From RUG100 sp050953425 (GTDB taxonomy: Bacteria; Bacillota; Clostridia; Peptostreptococcales; Anaerovoracaceae): 64,000 bases of DNA. The DNA is taken from positions 620,001 through 684,000 of the forward strand of contig JBMNMQ010000007.1 in the NCBI GenBank assembly GCA_050953425.1, in the 5' to 3' direction. The notes beneath the pieces were generated by a model. The model had not been told where the DNA came from, did not search any database, and saw nothing but the letters and a program-made list of their open reading frames with translations. Each line of letters opens with the position of its first letter. The stretch's first letter is position 1. Position numbers and translations under genes: made by a program. Positions 51,127-59,794 of this stretch are shown piece after piece.

Positions 51127-53997
51127 ATGGCAAAGGAAATATACGTCAAGGGTGCCGCGGAAAACAATCTCAAGCACATCAACGTGCGCATTCCGCGGGA
51201 TCAGCTGGTGGTGCTGACCGGTCTCTCCGGCAGCGGCAAGTCGTCGCTGGCGTTCGACACCGTCTATGCCGAGGGACAGCGGCGCTACATGGAGAGTCTC
51301 TCCTCGTATGCGCGCCAGTTCCTCGGGCGCATGGAAAAACCGAACGTCGAGGAGATCGAGGGCCTGTCGCCGGCGATCTCCATCGACCAGAAGACGACGA
51401 GCAAGAACCCGCGTTCGACGGTCGGCACGGTGACCGAAATCTACGATTATCTGCGGCTGCTGTACGCCCGCATCGGCGTGCCGCACTGCCCGGTCTGCGG
51501 CCGGGAGATCCGCTCGCAGAGCGTCGACCAGATCGCCGACGCACTGATGGATCTCGGCGAGGGTACGCGGCTGACGCTGCTGGCGCCGGTGGTGCGGGCC
51601 AAAAAGGGTACGCAGGAAAAGGTGCTCGACCGCATCCGCCGCGAGGGCTTTGTCCGCGTGCGGGTGGACGGTACGATCCGCCGCCTCGACGAAGAGGAAA
51701 TCAAGCTGGAAAAAAATCTGCGCCACACGATTGAAATCGTCATCGACCGCCTCAAGGTGCGGGAGGGCGCGGCCGGCCGCATCGCCGAAGCCTGCGAGCT
51801 GGCGATCGAACACGGCAGCGGCCTGGTGACGGCGCTGACCGGCAGCGGCGAAGCGGCGGAGGAGAGGGTCTTCAGCACGTCTCTGGCCTGCCCCGAGCAC
51901 GGTGTCAGCATCGAGGAGATGGAGCCGCGCTCGTTCTCGTTCAACAGCCCGTTCGGCGCCTGTCCGGCCTGCAACGGCCTCGGCTTTACCGAGCGCATCG
52001 ACCCCGATCTGATCATCGAGGATCAGGACAAGAGCATCGCCGGCGGCTGCCTGGCCAACATCTACGCCAGCATGGATATGTACAGCAGCTTTTACCGTCA
52101 GATGGTGCAGGCTCTGGCCGACGAGCACGGCGTCAGCCTCGACACGCCGTACCGCGATCTGCCCGACAGCTTTAAAAAGGAGCTGCTCTACGGCACCGGC
52201 GAGCGCCACCTCCGCTATGTCTACCGCAGCCGCAGCGGTTCGGAATCCCGCCGCGATCACCCGTTCGAGGGCGTGATCAACAACCTCGAGCGGCGCTATC
52301 GCGAGACCGGCTCCGACTTCATCAAAGAGCGGATGCGCCGCTACATGCACATCGAGACCTGCAGCGCCTGCGGCGGCAAGCGTCTCAAGCCGGAGATCCT
52401 CGCGGTCACCGTCGGCGGGCTCAATATCATGGAGTTCTGCGACATGTCGGTCGGCGAGGCGCTGGCTTTTGTCCGCGAGGCGCAGCTGCCGGAAAAGGAC
52501 ACCCGCATCGCCGCGCAGATCCTGCGCGAGATCGACGCCCGCCTGCGCTTCCTCGCCGACGTCGGCCTCGACTATCTGACGCTGTCGCGCTCCGCCGGCA
52601 CGCTCTCGGGCGGGGAGTCGCAGCGCATCCGCCTGGCGACGCAGATCGGCTCCGGCCTTGTCGGCGTCCTCTACATCCTCGATGAACCGAGCATCGGCCT
52701 GCACCAGAAGGACAACGGCCGCCTGCTGGAGGCGCTGCGGCGGCTCACCGACATGGGCAACACGCTGCTGGTCGTCGAGCACGACGAGGAGACGATGTAC
52801 GCCGCCGACCACATCATCGACATCGGTCCGGGCGCCGGCATCCACGGCGGCGAGCTGGTGGCGCAGGGGACGATCGACGACATCAAAAACTGCGAAGCTT
52901 CGATCACCGGACAGTATCTCTCCGGACGGCGGCGGATCGAGGTTCCGGCCGAGCGGCGGCCGGGCAGCGGCAAAGCCATTGTCGTCCGCGGCGCGTCGGA
53001 GCACAACCTCCGCGACATCGATGTGCGCTTTCCCCTCGGCAAGATGATCTGCGTCACCGGTGTATCCGGATCCGGCAAGAGCAGCCTCGTCAACGAAGTG
53101 CTCTACCGCGGCCTGGTCAGCAAGCTGCGCCACCGCCGGCGGCGTCTGAGCAACTGCCGCAAGATCGAAGGCGTCAGCCTGATCGACAAGGTTATCGACA
53201 TCAATCAGCAGCCGATCGGCCGCACGCCGCGCTCCAATCCCGCCACTTACACCGGTGTCTTTGATCATATCCGCGCGCTCTTTGCCGAGCTGCCGGAAGC
53301 GCGGATGCGCGGCTACAAAAAGGGCCGCTTCAGCTTCAACGTCAAGGGCGGACGCTGCGAAGCGTGCCGGGGTGACGGGATTCTCAAGATCGAGATGCAT
53401 TTCCTCCCCGACGTCTACGTCCCCTGCGAGGTCTGCAAGGGCAGACGCTACAATCGCGAGACCCTGGAGGTGAAATACAAGGGGAAGAACATCTCCGACG
53501 TGCTCGAGATGAACGTCAGCGAGGCACTGTCCTTCTTTGACGGTCTGCCGCAGATCGTCCGCCAGCTGCAGACGCTGGAGGACGTCGGCCTCGGCTACAT
53601 CAAGCTCGGACAGCCGTCGACCGAGCTGTCCGGCGGTGAGGCGCAGCGCATCAAGCTGGCCACGGAGCTGTCGCGGCGCAGCACCGGGCGGACGCTCTAC
53701 ATCCTCGATGAGCCGACGACCGGCCTGCACTTCGCCGATGTCGACCGTCTGCTGCAGGTGCTCGACCGGCTCACCGACGCCGGCAATACGGTGGTGGTCA
53801 TCGAGCACAATCTCGACGTCATCAAGCGGGCCGACCATATCATCGACCTTGGGCCGGACGGCGGCTTTCGCGGCGGCACCGTGGTCGCCGAGGGCACGCC
53901 GGAGGAGGTCAGCCGCTGCGAAGCATCCTATACCGGGCAGTACCTGCGCCGGGTGCTCGCTCCGGATCGCGATTCGGAACGGCAGACGTCCGGCTAG
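51127..53997 (+). CDS. uvrA: Excinuclease ABC subunit UvrA
   Basis: The 956-aa damage sensor with two ABC ATPase halves. Walker A motifs are GLSGSGKSS and GVSGSGKSS, signature motifs are LSGGESQRI and LSGGEAQRI, and zinc modules are built on CPVC, CPAC, CSAC and CRGDG with CEVC. It is a complete, normal-length class I UvrA, co-transcribed with uvrB. Confidence 0.98.
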   Translation: MAKEIYVKGAAENNLKHINVRIPRDQLVVLTGLSGSGKSSLAFDTVYAEGQRRYMESLSSYARQFLGRMEKPNVEEIEGLSPAISIDQKTTSKNPRSTVGTVTEIYDYLRLLYARIGVPHCPVCGREIRSQSVDQIADALMDLGEGTRLTLLAPVVRAKKGTQEKVLDRIRREGFVRVRVDGTIRRLDEEEIKLEKNLRHTIEIVIDRLKVREGAAGRIAEACELAIEHGSGLVTALTGSGEAAEERVFSTSLACPEHGVSIEEMEPRSFSFNSPFGACPACNGLGFTERIDPDLIIEDQDKSIAGGCLANIYASMDMYSSFYRQMVQALADEHGVSLDTPYRDLPDSFKKELLYGTGERHLRYVYRSRSGSESRRDHPFEGVINNLERRYRETGSDFIKERMRRYMHIETCSACGGKRLKPEILAVTVGGLNIMEFCDMSVGEALAFVREAQLPEKDTRIAAQILREIDARLRFLADVGLDYLTLSRSAGTLSGGESQRIRLATQIGSGLVGVLYILDEPSIGLHQKDNGRLLEALRRLTDMGNTLLVVEHDEETMYAADHIIDIGPGAGIHGGELVAQGTIDDIKNCEASITGQYLSGRRRIEVPAERRPGSGKAIVVRGASEHNLRDIDVRFPLGKMICVTGVSGSGKSSLVNEVLYRGLVSKLRHRRRRLSNCRKIEGVSLIDKVIDINQQPIGRTPRSNPATYTGVFDHIRALFAELPEARMRGYKKGRFSFNVKGGRCEACRGDGILKIEMHFLPDVYVPCEVCKGRRYNRETLEVKYKGKNISDVLEMNVSEALSFFDGLPQIVRQLQTLEDVGLGYIKLGQPSTELSGGEAQRIKLATELSRRSTGRTLYILDEPTTGLHFADVDRLLQVLDRLTDAGNTVVVIEHNLDVIKRADHIIDLGPDGGFRGGTVVAEGTPEEVSRCEASYTGQYLRRVLAPDRDSERQTSG

Positions 53998-54035
53998 AGC
54001 GGCGTCGGACAGGGGACTCCGCATTCGGCCGCTTC

Positions 54036-54107
54036 GCCGCCGTGAAGCCTGCCCGGTCTGCCGCCGTGAAGTCTGCCCGGTTCGGCGCCGTGAAGTTTGC
54101 CCGGTTT
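54036..54107 (+). repeat. Tandem repeat, 24 bp x 3, upstream of pncB
   Basis: Units start at 54036, 54060 and 54084 with the pattern GCCGCCGTGAAG-CTGCCCGG. The third unit is most diverged. The array ends 3 bp before the pncB -35. Confidence 0.9.
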
Positions 54108-54110
54108 TCC

Positions 54111-54139
54111 TTGACCTTTGTCCGGCAGGGGTATACACT
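54111..54139 (+). promoter_or_regulatory. pncB promoter
   Basis: TTGACC (54111-54116), a 17-bp spacer and TACACT (54134-54139), giving a ~58-nt leader to the chosen GTG start. Confidence 0.75.
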
Positions 54140-54203
54140 GCTTTTAATGGTGCGCGGGTACGGCATCAGAGACATTGCAGAGAATGTTCCGGAGGGCAGA
54201 ACA

Positions 54204-55637
54204 GTGGTTGAGAAAATTAACCTGACCATGCTGACGGATTTTTATGAGATCAGCATGGCGAACGGCTATCTGCAGTCGGGTATCGCCGACGACATAGCCT
54301 ATTTTGACATGTTTTTCAGACGCATCCCCGACGAGGGCGGCTTTGCCATCATGGCCGGTCTCGAGCAGGTGGTGCACTATCTGGATAATCTGAAATTCAC
54401 CGAAGAGGATATCGCCTATCTGCGCAGCAAGAACTGCTTCTGCGAGGAATTCCTCGACTATCTGCGTCATTTCAAATTTACCTGCGACGTCTGGGCGATC
54501 CCGGAGGGCACACCGGTCTTCCCCGGCGAACCGCTGCTGACCGTGCGCGGGCCGCTGATGCAGGCGCAGTTCGTCGAGAGCACAATCCTCCTTCTGATCA
54601 ACCACCAGAGCCTGATTGCCACCAAGGCCAACCGCATCGTGCGGGCCGCCAAGGGCCGGCCGGTGATGGAGTTCGGCACCCGCCGGGCGCACGGACCGTC
54701 CTCGGCGATTTACGGCGCCCGGGCCGCTTACATCGGCGGCTGTGCCGGCACCGCCTGCGTGATCACGGACCGCGACTTCGGCGTTCCGGCGCTGGGCACG
54801 ATGGCCCACAGCTGGGTGCAGATGTTCGACAGCGAGTACGAAGCGTTCAAAAAATACGCGGAGATCTATCCGCAGAACTGCGTGCTCCTCGTCGATACCT
54901 ACAATGTGCTGAAATCCGGCGTGCCGGCGGCGATCCGCGTCTTCAAGGAAATGAAGCCGGAGAAGATGGGCATCCGCATCGACAGCGGCGACGTTGCCTA
55001 CCTGACCAAGAAAGCCCGGGCGATGCTCGACGAAGCCGGCCTCGAGGACTGTTCGATCGTCGTCAGCAACGCGCTCGACGAATATCTGATCGAAGACATC
55101 ATCAACGAGGGCGCCTGCATCGATTCGTTCGGCGTCGGCGAGCGGCTGATCACGGCCCGCAGCGAACCGGTCTTCGGCGGCGTCTACAAGCTGTCGGCGC
55201 TGGAGCGGAACGGCCGCATCATCCCCAAGATCAAGATCAGCGAGAACGTCGAGAAGATCACCAATCCCGGTTCCAAGACGCTCTACCGGCTCTATGACTG
55301 CGACAGCGATCACGCCATCGCCGATGTGATCACGATGGCCGATGAGGAGATGCCGGCCGGAGACAACTATGAGATTTTCGACCCGCAGTACGTCTGGAAG
55401 CGCAAGATGATCAGCAATTTCTACGCCCGCAGCCTGCGCGAGCAGATCTTTGCCGGCGGCAGACTCGTCTACCGGCTGCCCGACCTGGAGACGATCAAGG
55501 CCGAGTGCGCGAGGCAGGTGAGCGCGCTGTGGGATGAAATGCTGCGCTTTGAAAATCCGCAGACCTATTACGTCGATCTGTCGACGAAACTGTGGACGCT
55601 GAAAAACAAGATGATCAACGAATTCAACGGCAAGTAG
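54204..55637 (+). CDS. pncB: Nicotinate phosphoribosyltransferase
   Basis: A 477-aa enzyme making nicotinate mononucleotide from nicotinate and PRPP in NAD salvage. The N-terminus NLTMLTDFYEISMANGYLQ, the catalytic loop region FGTRRAHG and DTYNVLKSG, and GIRIDSGDVAYL are typical of the long bacterial NAPRTase. GTG 54204 follows GGAGGG at 7 bp and fits the family start. An in-frame ATG at 54147 sits 7 nt after the -10 and would add 19 residues. Confidence 0.96.
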   Translation: MVEKINLTMLTDFYEISMANGYLQSGIADDIAYFDMFFRRIPDEGGFAIMAGLEQVVHYLDNLKFTEEDIAYLRSKNCFCEEFLDYLRHFKFTCDVWAIPEGTPVFPGEPLLTVRGPLMQAQFVESTILLLINHQSLIATKANRIVRAAKGRPVMEFGTRRAHGPSSAIYGARAAYIGGCAGTACVITDRDFGVPALGTMAHSWVQMFDSEYEAFKKYAEIYPQNCVLLVDTYNVLKSGVPAAIRVFKEMKPEKMGIRIDSGDVAYLTKKARAMLDEAGLEDCSIVVSNALDEYLIEDIINEGACIDSFGVGERLITARSEPVFGGVYKLSALERNGRIIPKIKISENVEKITNPGSKTLYRLYDCDSDHAIADVITMADEEMPAGDNYEIFDPQYVWKRKMISNFYARSLREQIFAGGRLVYRLPDLETIKAECARQVSALWDEMLRFENPQTYYVDLSTKLWTLKNKMINEFNGK

Positions 55638-55801
55638 CCGGCACTGCGGCGATTCGGCAGTGCGGCTGCGGCGGATCGATCGGAGTATCGCCGCGGCGGT
55701 ACCGCGGCCGAACCGGGCTTTTGCGCGGACTCTGCTGTTTGCCGCACTGCCCGGCCGGGTATCAGAGAGATAGACGACGGGGCGCGGAACACGGACGCCT
55801 C

Positions 55802-55830
55802 TTGACACGGCGGCCGAGGGGCCGCACAAT
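55802..55830 (+). promoter_or_regulatory. Promoter of the hicB-like gene
   Basis: TTGACA (55802-55807), a 17-bp spacer and CACAAT (55825-55830), 36 bp before the start. The rest of 55638-55866 holds only GC-rich inverted segments. Confidence 0.65.
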
Positions 55831-55866
55831 GGAATCAGGGATTCATAAGAAAGAAGGTAACAGTTC

Positions 55867-56088
55867 ATGCAGGATAGATTGGAATACAGGGCGTACACCG
55901 GCAGCGTGGAATACTCGGAAAAGGAACGGCGCTATCACGGCAAGATCATGGGAATCGCCGATCACGTTTCCTATGACGGTGCGGATGAAGAGGAACTGGC
56001 GGAAGAATTCGAAGCCGCGGTCGACCTCTATATCATCCTCTGCCAGGATGCCGGCCGGCAGCCCGACCGAATCAGTCACGCGAATTAA
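55867..56088 (+). CDS. HicB-like antitoxin-fold protein, orphan
   Basis: A 73-aa protein with the HicB partial RNase H-like fold: YTGSVEYSEKERRYHGKIMG, then ADEEELAEEFEAAVDLYI. It lacks the C-terminal ribbon-helix-helix that many HicB proteins carry. No HicA toxin (small dsRBD-like ORF with GSH motif) is visible on either strand within several hundred bases. It could be a solitary regulator or a TA remnant. The beta-CASP gene follows after 74 bp. Confidence 0.78.
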   Translation: MQDRLEYRAYTGSVEYSEKERRYHGKIMGIADHVSYDGADEEELAEEFEAAVDLYIILCQDAGRQPDRISHAN

Positions 56089-56162
56089 TCTCTGCCGCGC
56101 GGCGGCAGTCTCCGGCACCGTTCGACGGCGGGCCGAAACCAGATAAAGGCGGTAACAATTCT

Positions 56163-57842
56163 ATGAAAATCAAATTCTGCGGCGCGGCCAGCGGCGTGAC
56201 GGGTTCCTGTCATCTGCTGACCGGCGGCGAGCACAGGATTCTCCTCGACTGCGGCCAGTTTCAGGGCGGCAAAGCGCAGGAGGAGATGAACTACGAAGCG
56301 TTTCCCTTCGACCCCGCGGAGGTGGAATGCGTTGTCCTCTCCCATGCCCACATCGACCACTGCGGCCGTCTGCCGCTGCTGGTCAAGCGCGGCTTTACGG
56401 GGAAAATCTACTGCACCGACGCCACCGCCGACCTGCTCGGGGTGATGCTGCGCGACAGCGCCTATATCCACGAGAAGGAGGTCGAATGGCGCAACCGCAA
56501 GAACGAGCGGGCCGGACGGCCGCTGCTCGAGCCGCTGTACACCGAGCGCGACGCCGAGGCGGCGATGCAGCTGGTGCAGCCGGTGCTCTACGACCAGCTG
56601 ATCGACATCAACGACAGCATGCGCATCGTCTTCAACGATGCCGGTCACATCCTCGGCTCGGCGATCACCGAGCTCTGGGTCGAGGAAGAGGGCTGCGTCT
56701 CCAAGATCGTCTTCTCCGGCGACCTCGGCGTTGCAGACCGCCCGATTCTGCGCGATCCGACGATCATCAAGAAAGCCGACTACGTGATCATGGAGACCAC
56801 CTACGGCGACCGCCTGCATCCGCAGCAGAAAAAGTCCGGCATTGATGATCTGATGGAAATCATTGCCGCCACCGTCCGGCGCGGCGGCACGGTGGTGATT
56901 CCCAGCTTTGCGGTCGGCCGCACCCAGGAGCTCATCTACCTGCTTCACCGCTATTACGAAGAAAACCGCGAATACAGCGCCGTGCTGCGCGGTCTGCCGG
57001 TTTACGTCGACAGCCCGATGGCCGTCGCGGCGACGGAGATCTTCCAGCGCAACGCCCAGGTGTTCGACGAGGAGACGCGCGATTACCTGCTTCGCGGCGA
57101 CAACCCGCTCGATTTTCCCGGCCTGCGCTTTACCCGCTCGACCGAGGAGTCGCAGCGCCTGAACATGAACCGCAAGCCGAAGGTCATCATCTCGGCCAGC
57201 GGCATGTGCGAGGCCGGACGCATCCGTCACCATCTCAAGCACAATCTCTGGGATCGGCGCGCGAGCGTAGTCTTTGTCGGCTATCAGGCCGAGGGCACAC
57301 TGGGGCGCAAGCTGATCGAGGGAACCGAAGAAGTGGTTCTCTTCGGGGAGCCTGTGGCCGTCAACGCCGAGATTCACAACCTGGAGGGCTTCTCCGGGCA
57401 TGCCGACCGGGACGGTCTGCTGGCCTGGCTGGAAGGCTTTGAAAAGGCACCGCAGCAGCTCTACCTGGTGCACGGCGAAGCGAAGGCCAAGGAGCATTTT
57501 GCCGCAGCCGTACGGCAGCAGCTGGGCTGGCAGCCGGTGGCGGTCAGCGAGATCTCCGAGTTTGAACTCTCGGGCGCGCAGCTTCTGAGCCGCGAGGAAG
57601 CGGCGCGGGAGAGCATCGATGCGGAAGCCGTGGGGCGGCTGCGGGAGCAGATCGCGACCATCCACGGCCAGCTGGAAAACGTGCTCTACAACAGTTCTCT
57701 GCGCGTCGGCAGCGAAGTTTCCCCGGAACAGCTGGTGCGCATCAACAACCTCGTGCAGCAGCTGGACAAGAATACCGTCGATCTCGGCGCCGTGCTGGCG
57801 GAGGACGACGACGGCAGGAAAACAGCCGGGGAGAAAGTCTGA
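56163..57842 (+). CDS. Beta-CASP metallo-beta-lactamase RNase-like protein
   Basis: A 559-aa metallo-beta-lactamase fold protein. Motif 2 is SHAHIDHCGRLP, with further ligands in DAGHILGS and FSGDLG. The beta-CASP/RMMBL part carries SFAVGRTQE, SASGMCEAGRI and FSGHADRDGLL. The family (YSH1/CPSF73-like) contains RNA endo/exonucleases. About 100 extra C-terminal residues form helical and acidic sequence. It is not RNase J, which has a different C-terminus. The cellular RNA target is unknown. Confidence 0.9.
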   Translation: MKIKFCGAASGVTGSCHLLTGGEHRILLDCGQFQGGKAQEEMNYEAFPFDPAEVECVVLSHAHIDHCGRLPLLVKRGFTGKIYCTDATADLLGVMLRDSAYIHEKEVEWRNRKNERAGRPLLEPLYTERDAEAAMQLVQPVLYDQLIDINDSMRIVFNDAGHILGSAITELWVEEEGCVSKIVFSGDLGVADRPILRDPTIIKKADYVIMETTYGDRLHPQQKKSGIDDLMEIIAATVRRGGTVVIPSFAVGRTQELIYLLHRYYEENREYSAVLRGLPVYVDSPMAVAATEIFQRNAQVFDEETRDYLLRGDNPLDFPGLRFTRSTEESQRLNMNRKPKVIISASGMCEAGRIRHHLKHNLWDRRASVVFVGYQAEGTLGRKLIEGTEEVVLFGEPVAVNAEIHNLEGFSGHADRDGLLAWLEGFEKAPQQLYLVHGEAKAKEHFAAAVRQQLGWQPVAVSEISEFELSGAQLLSREEAARESIDAEAVGRLREQIATIHGQLENVLYNSSLRVGSEVSPEQLVRINNLVQQLDKNTVDLGAVLAEDDDGRKTAGEKV

Positions 57843-57894
57843 ATATTCCCACGTTTTCACCGACGGAAAGCGGCTCCGATTCCCGTCGGAAGAC

Positions 57895-57926
57895 GAAAAA
57901 AAGAGTGACAAAAGGTCACTCTTTTG
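57895..57926 (+). terminator. Terminator after beta-CASP gene
   Basis: AAAGAGTGAC / GTCACTCTTT with a 5-nt loop, A-rich before and T-rich after. It overlaps the following promoter. Confidence 0.85.
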
Positions 57927-57933
57927 CTATAAT
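57905..57933 (+). promoter_or_regulatory. Promoter of the sigma-54 activator gene, inside a terminator
   Basis: GTGACA (57905-57910), a 17-bp spacer and TATAAT (57928-57933). The -35 lies in the left arm of the terminator hairpin. The gene starts 25 bp after the -10, with GGAGGAGG as ribosome site. Confidence 0.7.
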
Positions 57934-57957
57934 TGAATTGCTTGCGGAGGAGGATAT

Positions 57958-59772
57958 ATGTCGTTACTGCAGGATATATCAACGAGCGTACAGCAGGTTG
58001 CAGAAGCGATCAGCATCGCCATCGGCGTCGAGATCGAAATTGTGGACGATTCTCTGACGATCATCGGCGGCACGGGGATATATTCTGACCTGGTCGGTCA
58101 GAAAGAAGAGGCCGGCAGGGTGGACGGCAATTACCTTTATGCACGGGTCCTCCGTTCCGGAGTAACGCAGTATGTTGAAGATGCACCGAATGACAAATTC
58201 TACGGAGAGCGCAAGGGTGATGTTACGGCAGCGGGTGAGCTGGCTGAAATCTGTACACCGATCAAATCCAATGAGAAAATCTTAGGTATTATCGGACTGG
58301 TTGCGTTTACCGAAGCGCAGCGCTCTGTTTTGCTGGATGAGCAGCGCCGCATGGTCTCCTTTGTCGAGAAGATGGCCGATCTGCTGGCCGCCAAGGCGAT
58401 GCAGTCGGAAGACCTGCGGTATACCGAAATGGCCCGCCGGGAAATGATGACGGTGCTGGAAACGGCACACGAAGGCATTATTGCCATCGACAACGCCGGC
58501 TACATCCGGCACTGCAACAGCATTGCCGCGGAACTGTTCAAGTCGGCCAAGACCGACATCATCAACGAACATCTGAACAAGTACATGCGCGGCTCGCCGG
58601 CACTGAACATTGCCCGTACCGGCAAGGGCTATACGGAAAAAGAAGAACTGTACCGCACGGAACGCGGTGCGCTGCATGTGATCGTCACGGCCAAACCGTT
58701 TTTCGGCGGCGGCGGCAGCAGCGATGTCAACGGCGTCGTCATCTCCTTCCGCGATATTCAGGAAGCGCAGAAGCTGGTTTACCGCTTTTCGACGACCAAG
58801 GTCAAAAATACCTTCGATGACATCATCGGCGGCAGCAGCGCGATCGAACAGGCGAAAAACCAGGCTCTGATCACCAGCCGCGGCAGTTCCACGGTCCTGA
58901 TCACCGGCGAGAGCGGCACCGGCAAGGAAATGTTCGCACGCGCGATCCATTATTCCGGGCCGCGGGCAGCGGAACCGTTTGTCACCGTCAACTGCGGTGC
59001 GATTCCGGAAAACCTGCTGGAGAGCGAGCTCTTCGGCTATGAAAAGGGCGCCTTCACCGGCGCTTCCGAAAAGGGGAAAATCGGCAAATTCGAAGCCGCC
59101 AATCACGGCACGATCTTCCTCGATGAAATCGGCGATATGCCGCTGCAGCTGCAGGTCAAGATCCTGCATGTGCTGCAGAACATGAGATTTGAACGCGTCG
59201 GCGGCAGCCATGACATCCTCGTCGATGTCCGCGTCATCGCCGCGACCAACAAGAATCTCGAGGAAATGATAAAAAAGGAAGAATTCCGCGAAGACCTGTA
59301 CTATCGTCTCAGCGTCATTCCGATCTGGATCCCGCCGCTGCGGGAACGCCGTGAAGACATTCCGCTGTTCATGGATTACTTCCTGAAGAAATACAACTCC
59401 TATATGGGCCGTCGTCTCAAGGGCTTTGCCGGCGAGGTGACCGATCTGTATATGAGCTACGACTGGCCGGGCAATGTCCGCGAGCTGGAAAACGCCGTTG
59501 AGTACAGCGTCAACATGGCCCAGGGCGAACTGATCGGCATGGATGATGTGCCTCGCCGCATCCTCAGGAGCGAGGAGAGCATGGCACCGGCAGACAGCGA
59601 ACTGCCTCTGTCCGACCAGGTCAAGGAGTACGAGCGGGCCGTGATCCTGCGCAAGCTGCGGCAGCACCGCGGATCGAGCAGCAAGGATCTGGTCGCCAAG
59701 GAACTCGGCCTTTCGCGCGCAACATTGTATCGAAAGCTTTCTGAGCTGGACATAAACAAAAAACTTCTATAA
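57958..59772 (+). CDS. Sigma-54-dependent transcriptional activator (sensor-PAS-AAA+-Fis)
   Basis: A 604-aa enhancer-binding protein. Residues ~1-150 resemble the CdaR/sugar-diacid or GAF-like sensor. A PAS domain follows (~160-280, ETAHEGIIAIDNAGYI). The AAA+ domain (~290-525) has the Walker A GESGTGKE, the sigma-54 contact loop GAFTGA near residue 367, the Walker B FLDEIGD and the arginine-finger region. A Fis-type helix-turn-helix (~565-602, LGLSRATLYRKL) ends it. It implies that the genome has rpoN. It lies 22 bp before gabT, its most likely target or partner gene. Confidence 0.93.
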   Translation: MSLLQDISTSVQQVAEAISIAIGVEIEIVDDSLTIIGGTGIYSDLVGQKEEAGRVDGNYLYARVLRSGVTQYVEDAPNDKFYGERKGDVTAAGELAEICTPIKSNEKILGIIGLVAFTEAQRSVLLDEQRRMVSFVEKMADLLAAKAMQSEDLRYTEMARREMMTVLETAHEGIIAIDNAGYIRHCNSIAAELFKSAKTDIINEHLNKYMRGSPALNIARTGKGYTEKEELYRTERGALHVIVTAKPFFGGGGSSDVNGVVISFRDIQEAQKLVYRFSTTKVKNTFDDIIGGSSAIEQAKNQALITSRGSSTVLITGESGTGKEMFARAIHYSGPRAAEPFVTVNCGAIPENLLESELFGYEKGAFTGASEKGKIGKFEAANHGTIFLDEIGDMPLQLQVKILHVLQNMRFERVGGSHDILVDVRVIAATNKNLEEMIKKEEFREDLYYRLSVIPIWIPPLRERREDIPLFMDYFLKKYNSYMGRRLKGFAGEVTDLYMSYDWPGNVRELENAVEYSVNMAQGELIGMDDVPRRILRSEESMAPADSELPLSDQVKEYERAVILRKLRQHRGSSSKDLVAKELGLSRATLYRKLSELDINKKLL

Positions 59773-59794
59773 CTACAAAATGGAGGGAACAACA

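Noticed and set aside
54147..54203. pncB starting leaderless at ATG 54147
   Set aside because: The spacing from the -10 would allow it, but GTG 54204 has GGAGGG at 7 bp and matches the family N-terminus. Noted as an alternative only.
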